Shown: piece after piece, positions 55,885-64,000 of the stretch
Layout: every line of letters starts with the position of its first letter
Numbering within the stretch: the first letter of the stretch is position 1
NCBI RefSeq assembly: GCF_041146395.1
Contig: NC_091010.1
Span: 47,884,001-47,948,000, forward strand
Source of the DNA: Eulemur rufifrons
Taxonomy: Eukaryota; Chordata; Mammalia; Primates; Lemuridae
Direction: 5' to 3'
Length of the DNA stretch: 64,000 bases
Notes under the pieces: model-generated
What the model was told of the DNA's origin: nothing
Seen by the model: only the letters and a program-made list of their open reading frames with translations
The model's database searches: none
Made by a program: the position numbers and the translations under genes

Positions 55885-57455
55885 AATTGTTTTAATATGG
55901 AAGTCTTTTCCTTCCAGGTTTGCTTTTGCAGTTAGCATGCTGGGATTTTATGTCTGGAGAAAATGCTGGGTAGAAGATAAATGGTGTGCTCTTGCAAGGT
56001 AGCTCCAGAAAAAGTCACAGCATCATCAGATAAGGGAGGGGCATTACCAGACAGTGGCGAGGAGTTGCTTCAGCTTGTCAGGGAGGCTCGGTGATCGTTG
56101 GGGGTTAGACACAGTCTGAATCTTCTGAATGTCCCCTATATATCTCTATTCCAATTCTTGGGGTTCTTCTTTTTCTTAATCAATTCTAATTTGATGGGGC
56201 TCTGATTTGTCTAACATTATAGTTCAAGAACCATTAAGATCAAATTTCAAGATTGGTTTTCATTATATCATCCCTGATGCTATAAGAGAGAAAGTATGGT
56301 TTCAGCAATGATAGAAAGTCCATGGGTTGAATTCATTACTTAGAGCTAATTTAGGGCTTGAGCTTGTTATCCAATTTCTATAAGCTGTCTTGTAGTTTTA
56401 GAAGCAGGCACCCATCCTATATGGTCTCCCAAAGCCTTGTCTTCAGTGAATACTTCATTCTAGGTGACCATAGGCAATAATTTAATTAGCTGATTTGCAA
56501 CATATGGTATAAGCTACCAAACTCCCATTCCTGTAGCCCAATAGAGCTACAGCCCTAGCTAAGCCAAATAAAGGATCCCAATTACCCCCATTTCTCTGAT
56601 AACCTTTAGCCGGCCATCCTTTGTCTGGTACAATTTATATACCTGTTAGGGTTCTTGGCAGCAAGCACAAAAACTAACTCTGGCTACTGAGGAGAGTAAA
56701 GGGAGTTTTTTGGAAAGATTTTGGGTAGCTCGTAGAAATCTACATAAATGCCGAAAAATTAATGTGCAGAACTAGGGAGGCAGCAAATGCAACAGAAGTC
56801 AAATCACAAGAAAATACTTTATTCTGGCTAGGAGTCACCACTGGCATCTCTGCCACTGAGCACTCAGTGCTGCTGGTGCTATGATCCCAGCCCCGTTGCC
56901 TCCACTTTGAATAATTTTTTCAGCTGTCTCTATATCTTTGAGTTGTCCTAGGCAGGAGTATTCATTGGCTCAAATTGGGTCATTGCCCACAGGCTGCTGC
57001 TTGGGGGGTGGGGAGGGGAGACTCTGGGCCCTGTCCTAGAGTGGCGGATGGGATTCTGCCTTCCTGCAAGACATACACAAAGCAGGGCTCCTCCTGAATA
57101 GAAAGGATGTTCAGATGTGGCGTAGGAGTAGACACACACACACAGCTGATCACCATGGTTGGGAACTTCCTGGCTTCCCCTTCCTTCTCCATATAGCCTA
57201 AAATCCTTCACCAACCACAGCCTTGGCCTTTCATCTAACCCCTGCCCCCACACCCCGGGCCACATCACCACCTCACACTTTCTTCCTTTGCCAGGCCACA
57301 GAGCACTGCTGGAGGAAGTCACACAGCTGCAGGACAGGTAGAGTCATGGGGTCCAGCCTTTGTTGAATCTCACCAGGGCTTAGAAACCCTTTTATGTCAA
57401 ATAACATATTTAGCTTTAAAAACCAAGAACCTATTCATATGTGGCTAAAATTAAC
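55885..57455. other. AT-rich intergenic DNA
   Basis: No gene. 56640-56990 has wording (CAGCAAGCACAAAAACTAAC) that may belong to an old retroelement, not assigned. Confidence 0.3.
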
Positions 57456-57461
57456 AACATT

Positions 57462-57716
<255 letters not shown>

Positions 57717-57719
57717 TGG

Positions 57720-58510
<791 letters not shown>

Positions 58511-58599
58511 AATTCTTCGGTGGCCCCTGTCTCCATCCCTTACCTGGAGTTCTGTCTCTGTGAAATAGCACGCAGTTCCCTGAGAGCACTGCACTCTCA

Positions 58600-58915
58600 C
58601 AGCTCCTTGGCCAGGTACGCGCCATTTCCTCTGGAATGCCTTATCTTTTACGGAGCTAATAGACACTTACTCATCCTCTCTGGAGGCTTCCCTGCACTCA
58701 GGGCAGAATCAGGCTTTCTTCCCAGCTCCCAGTATGCCCTGGCTATTCTTCTCTCATCAGCTCATTGCAGAGTTTTAGGAGTGCTTATTTACTTTGCTTC
58801 CTCCACTAAACTCAGAGCTCCTGGAGGCCACCCACTGAGTCGTAACCAACTTTGTCACAGGGTCTGTCTCAGAGCAGAGTCAGAATGATGCTTAATAAAC
58901 ATCTGTTACTGGACT
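58600..58915 (+). repeat. L2-type LINE 3' end
   Basis: GGAGGCTTCCCTGCACTC, CTAAACTCAGAGCTCCTGG, ATGATGCTTAATAAACATC, the usual L2 3' order. Confidence 0.65.
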
Positions 58916-58919
58916 CCTT

Positions 58920-60060
58920 CTACCATCCGGAGAGCAAGGTCATTTTGGGGAAATGTAGGGACAGAGCCCTCCTGACACCATTTAGTCATCAGGATACAAG
59001 ACTTGGAGAAGACCAAACACTGAGATTCTCCAAAGCTGGATGGCATTGAGGGGAATCCTCTGGATGCAAATGAACCAAGACTCTCCCCTTTGGAGCCCAT
59101 TCAGGTCCCTCCCAAGTGGGGCCTTTCAGGTGAGGACAGAAATCTTGATGAGAATAGTTGGGGACATGCCTAACAATGACCCTAAGCCCACCAGCCTGAC
59201 CTTGGCATTTCAGGGGCAGGCAGAGTGAAGATTATTGAACATAGGTTTCACCTGGAGAACAAGGTTATATTTGACAAAAACAGATAAGGCATCTCTACAG
59301 TGGGTGGGACAGGGAGGATCATTCCTTCCGGAGACATTCAGGCTGGGGCTGGGGAAGATGGGGGTGGGTTAGATGGGTTGAGTGTTTGGAATTTCTCAGA
59401 AGAATAGTGTAGAACCTCCACCACCATTTGCAAGGTGTGATAAATACTGTGAATTGGTCCATTCAATATTCATCCAACCTTCTAGTGTACACTCCTGTAC
59501 CGTAAGATCTAGAAAGCTAAAAACTACATTTCCCAGACTTCCTTGCAGCTAGTGCACCAGATGTGACTTTTAGATTGCACTAATAAGACATATTCGTGCA
59601 AGGACTGGATTCAGAGCTCAATTAACTAGGGAGAGAAGTAGAGCATGTGGCATCACTTAATACATGGTAGTAAATCTTTTTTTTGTTTAGCTAGAGGGTC
59701 CCTGGTGCCCGCATTAAACTCTAGCTGATACATGGGGTAGCTCATTAGCCACCTCCACCCAACTCATGGGATGTTTTCCAGGTTTGTCTGCAGTGGCTGC
59801 TTTCTGCTGCTCTTGTGTGTAGAGCTTTCACCTCTCAGGGTGGCAGGAGCCCTGGGAAGCTTCATGCTGGGCTTTGTCCGGCTCAGCCGCCCTCATGGCT
59901 CCTGTGTCTTGTGTCAACCTTCAAGTTCCAGGCTGCAGACGTCTGACCATTGAGAGACCTTCTTGACTGAGGGCTGCTCAGTCCCCATAGGTCTGGGCCT
60001 GTCTGGGGGAGCTGTGGAGGAAGGACTGTGTTTTTGCCAAGTTCTGAGAACCAGTGTGGT
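58920..60060. other. Intergenic DNA with an old unnamed repeat
   Basis: No gene. 59480-59760 carries AACTACATTTCCCAGACTTC, a wording repeated through mammalian genomes that I cannot name. Confidence 0.35.
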
Positions 60061-60064
60061 GGGT

Positions 60065-60235
60065 GGAAGCCAGGCCGACTTCAATCAACGGGCTGAGTTA
60101 ACTCTTAACTCTGCTGCCTAGTGGTTGTCTGGCCTTGGGTGAGTTACTTCCCTTTCTAGGCCTCAGTTTTCTCATCAGTAAAATGGTGATCATAAATGAT
60201 AATAATATAATTATATAATAATAGAAATAGATAAT
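60065..60235 (-). repeat. MIR SINE
   Basis: GGTGAGTTACTTCCCTTTC, CCTCAGTTTTCTCATCAGT, AAAATGGTGATCATAAATG, then AT-rich tail. Confidence 0.88.
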
Positions 60236-60424
60236 GATAGATGGTGCATGTTGCTGTAAAAGTGAGTATCACAGGTAGAAAAGCTCATAGCTTCTCACTA
60301 CCAAGGTGGGGGACCTTCTTGGGATTTCCCCATTTCTGTTCCTGGGGTGGGGCTAGAGGATTCCCAGGCCTCCCCTCCTTTCCACACACTCATATTTTCC
60401 TTGTCTGGAACATTTTAAGCAAAC

Positions 60425-60510
60425 TGATGATTTAACAAATACTTTCTGAATGCCTACCATGTGCCAAGCACTGTAGCGAGCACCGAGGACACAATCCAAA
60501 TTAATAAAAT
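60425..60510 (+). repeat. MIR/L2-like core
   Basis: CTGAATGCCTACCATGTGCC, AAGCACTGTAGCGAGCACC. Confidence 0.55.
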
Positions 60511-60816
60511 TAAGCTTTTGTCCACTTGTCAGCCACCATGTTACACGAAGTTGCTGGAAGGATTTCATGGATTTGGAGGATTTGTTGGGATGATCTAGCT
60601 AAAAACACAGATTATATGGCATGAATGAAACGCCTTTGGAGGGTCCCTGGGGAGGTCCCTTAAAGAGATGGGAAGTCATCCTCCAGAGTGACCCAAACTG
60701 ACATACAACAGATCTGTGTGACCACCAGTGGGGCATGTTATGTCTTACTTACAGAGGTGCAGTAGACAGAGAAAACAACAGTGGCTTAAGTGCAAACCCC
60801 AAATGAAAAGTTGTAA

Positions 60817-61635
<819 letters not shown>

Positions 61636-61639
61636 TAGG

Positions 61640-62230
61640 ACTTATGAGGTTTTGGTCCAGATTTGTGAGCACATGTGTGAAATGACACGTGTACAAACAT
61701 ATTCATGTGGAACATTATTTGTAATCTCTAAAGACTGGAGGAAGTTCACACTCTCAGCTTCTGGCTGATGCTATGCTTCCGAGCCTGTCAGAATGGCCAC
61801 CCTGCAGGCTGTAACCCTTTATGAGAAATAAAGCTCTCCTTTCCAAATTAAAAAAAAAAAATTGGAAACAACTTAAATGTTCATCAATAGAGCACTAGGA
61901 AAATTATGGTATATCCATCAGTGTAATAGTGTACAGCCGTGAAAAGAATGACAGGTCTAAATACATTCATGTGAGCAAACTCTAAGATACTTTGTTAGGT
62001 ATAAAGAACAAGATGCACAACAGGTGTGTGTTGGCATGTCAGTGGGGGGAGAATATGTATGTCTGCATTTGTACAGAAAATCTCTGGAGGGACACCCAAG
62101 ACAATGACAGACTGGTTCTCCGGGAAGGGCAACAGGGTGTCTCAGAGATAGGGTGGAAGGAAGGCTTACTTGTTGCTGTTTTGAACTGTTTGAATTTTGA
62201 ATTGTGTGAGTATATTACTGTTTCAAAAAA
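61640..62230 (+). repeat. L1M-type LINE 3' fragment, split by a retrocopy
   Basis: Left part ATTTGTAATCTCTAAAGACT; right part TTGGAAACAACTTAAATG, TCATCAATAGAGCACTAGG, ATGGTATATCCATCAG. Plus orientation, no intact frame. Confidence 0.8.
61741..61851 (+). pseudogene. 5'-truncated retrocopy of an unidentified polyadenylated RNA
   Basis: About 100 nt ending in GAGAAATAAAGCTCTCC, then TTTCCAAATT and an A11 tail, inserted inside L1 sequence whose halves (AAGACTGGA / ATTGGAAAC) still line up. AATAAA sits about 19 nt before the tail. Source RNA not recognised; it could also be an LTR-derived transcript. Confidence 0.6.
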
Positions 62231-62234
62231 AATT

Positions 62235-62400
62235 AAGAGCACACATTTGAAACCACATACTTGAACTGCCATCCCAGCTCTGCCCCTTCCAGCTGCGTGG
62301 CTGTGAGCAAGTTATTGAGACTCAATTTCTTAATCTGTAAAAACAGACTGTTACGAGTCTTCCCAGTGCTCTGAGAGTGTGCAAAAGGTGTTTCTGTGGC
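62235..62400 (-). repeat. MIR SINE
   Basis: CCCAGCTCTGCCCCTTCC, GTGGCTGTGAGCAAGTTATT, TTTCTTAATCTGTAAAAAC. Confidence 0.85.
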
Positions 62401-62404
62401 ACAC

Positions 62405-62950
62405 TTGGGGAGCCTGGGGTTTTGGTGACATTGCCACCATTTCCACCACTACACAGAGATGATGAATGAGGAGAAACTTGTGATTGGGAGAGGCCGAGGT
62501 CACTTATTAAAACCTCACAAAAGATACTGACAGATCGACAGTGTGATCTGTGGACAGTGATCCTTGACTCCGCTGATCTTGGCCCCGAGTTCAGAGAGCC
62601 AACTTAAATACCCTTTTGGGGTTCACCTGCTGTGTGATAGACCCTCTTCCCCCTCTTCAGTGACCACAGCCATGACCAAGCCTGCAGGGACTCTATCCCC
62701 ATACCAGACAGTTATGCCATAAAGTTCCTCTATTGTTTCCTCTCCCTATATCTGACCAGTGGGGAATGGTTGGAATATGAAGGAATATGACATATAGTCA
62801 TTTGGGGTTTTCCAAGAGGAAGTGCTGACAATTTCAAGGTTAATAGTCTTTGGAGACAGTCTCTCTAAAGTGCCAGCTTGGGCGCTGCGTGACTCCAGGC
62901 TATTCACTTAGGCTGCGGTGGCGCCCCTGTGTCCAAGCTGTGCATGCCAG
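62405..62950. other. Intergenic DNA
   Basis: Nothing recognised. Confidence 0.35.
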
Positions 62951-62954
62951 AAAT

Positions 62955-63105
62955 ACTCCCTCATCCATCATTTATTCATTTGACAAATATTAATTCAGCC
63001 CCTTGTCTCTGCCAGGGATGTCAAGGAGAGCAAGCTGCCGGAGGAAGTTACGGTCCATTGGTGAAGACAGATAATTAAATAAACTAATCAGAACGAAGTA
63101 CAACA
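62955..63105 (+). repeat. Ancient dispersed repeat (L2-like wording)
   Basis: ATTCATTTGACAAATATTAA, GAAGACAGATAATTAAATAA. Family uncertain. Confidence 0.45.
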
Positions 63106-63109
63106 AGTG

Positions 63110-64000
63110 TCAGACAGCCAGCCTTTATCAAAGTACAAAGCAGAGGCCCAGGGCCCAGGGGCTGGGGTCAGCGGCACCTCTGGTTGGGAGGCGGCTAGCT
63201 TCAGCTGGCACCTGAGGGGAGAGGGAGGAAGGCAAGCGCTGGTGAAGAGAAGCAGTTTTCCACCAGCTGTTGCGAAGGTGGGACAGTGGATGTAAATGAC
63301 TTAGCGCAGGGCCCAGCGCGGTGTCAGCGCTCCGTGGTTCCCAGGGCACACGAGAAGGAATTCCCGCGGATGCCCGAGTTCAGGGCTGCCATCACCCTGA
63401 AACGCCACGAGGGGGAGCTCGGCTCCTGTTCTTGGGTGTTCGGGCGCCTGTGCGGCAAGGCACCGGTTCTCCCAACGAGGGGCTGGTTATTTACACCTTA
63501 CAAAGCTGTTTGTAAAGCGCCCCCAGACATCTGCAAACCCTGTTAAGTGTAGTGTGTGCCAGAGCCTGAATGGCTCCTGACAGCTCTGTGCTAGTGTTTT
63601 CTCTTAAAGCCCAGGATTCTTTCCTCTAAATTCTCACCACTTCGGAATAGCTCCAATTCCCCAAAATACCCACCAATATGTCCTTTTCCCTCCTTTCTGA
63701 TTCTTCCCACCGTTTCCGGACATCCATAGAACCCATCACCTAGAGCAGCCCCAGTGGAGGCAGAGCGCTGGCTGTTGACACTGCGGGGCCATCTAGGCCA
63801 GGAGGGCTGATTTCTCTGCGCTTGCCAAGCTCCCTCCCAAGAGAGGCTGGAGAGGGGTTCTCCCGCAGATATCCTTTCCGGGTTAGAAATTTACTCTTGT
63901 CATTTTGAACCCCCTGGTCTCTGCCCCAGTGGCTTCCAGAGAGGATTTGATTGCCACATGTTTTGGAGTGAGGCAGACTATTGTCCAGTTCTCACTGTTG
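63110..64000. other. Unique intergenic end of window
   Basis: No gene. LBX1, the next gene expected on this side, is not reached. Confidence 0.4.

Overview
The window is vertebrate, and specifically primate, nuclear DNA. Several of the best-preserved Alu elements carry the right-arm and linker wording typical of lemur/galago Alus (phrases such as GCCGTGGCGTCAGCCTAG, CCCAGAGTGCTAGGATTAC and a GTTGGCCAGATAATTTC linker). Older AluJ-type copies, 7SL-derived monomers, MIR, L2-like, L1M and hAT-type fragments fill much of the rest. I infer a strepsirrhine primate (lemur or galago group).

Only one protein-coding gene is supported: TLX1 (HOX11), a homeobox transcription factor, on the + strand at about 38.4-44.9 kb. 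It has three coding exons (38653-39232, 41309-41510, 43806-44028) that join in frame to a 334-residue protein. The protein has an N-terminal Groucho/TLE-type motif, a Gly-rich middle, a PWM motif for PBX contact and a homeodomain with Thr47. The sequence also shows a second, in-frame exon 2 acceptor 36 nt upstream, and a possible alternative last exon in intron 2. A CpG-dense domain covers the promoter, exons 1 and 2 and both introns' starts.

Layout: 1-38 kb is the upstream intergenic interval, with several AT-motif-rich islands that look like conserved developmental enhancers (about 2.6, 4.7, 6.2, 16.2, 29.6 and 31.4 kb), a CpG-rich island at 31.1-31.8 kb, a U6 snRNA processed pseudogene at 11.5 kb and many repeats. 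No Alu lies between 28.9 and 50.3 kb, so TLX1 sits in an Alu-free zone of about 21 kb. 45-64 kb is the downstream intergenic interval, with three further CpG-rich patches (47.0-47.4, 48.9-49.5, 53.0-53.9 kb), two strongly palindromic elements (52.6 and 55.7 kb) and a repeat-rich tail. In the known mammalian arrangement KAZALD1 lies on the upstream side and LBX1 on the downstream side; neither is recognisable here.

No CRISPR array, prokaryotic operon, tRNA or rRNA was seen. Most long open frames outside TLX1 overlap GC-rich or repeat DNA and look like chance. The points most worth a second look are the two TLX1 splicing alternatives, the near-perfect hairpins, and the antisense donor site upstream of TLX1.
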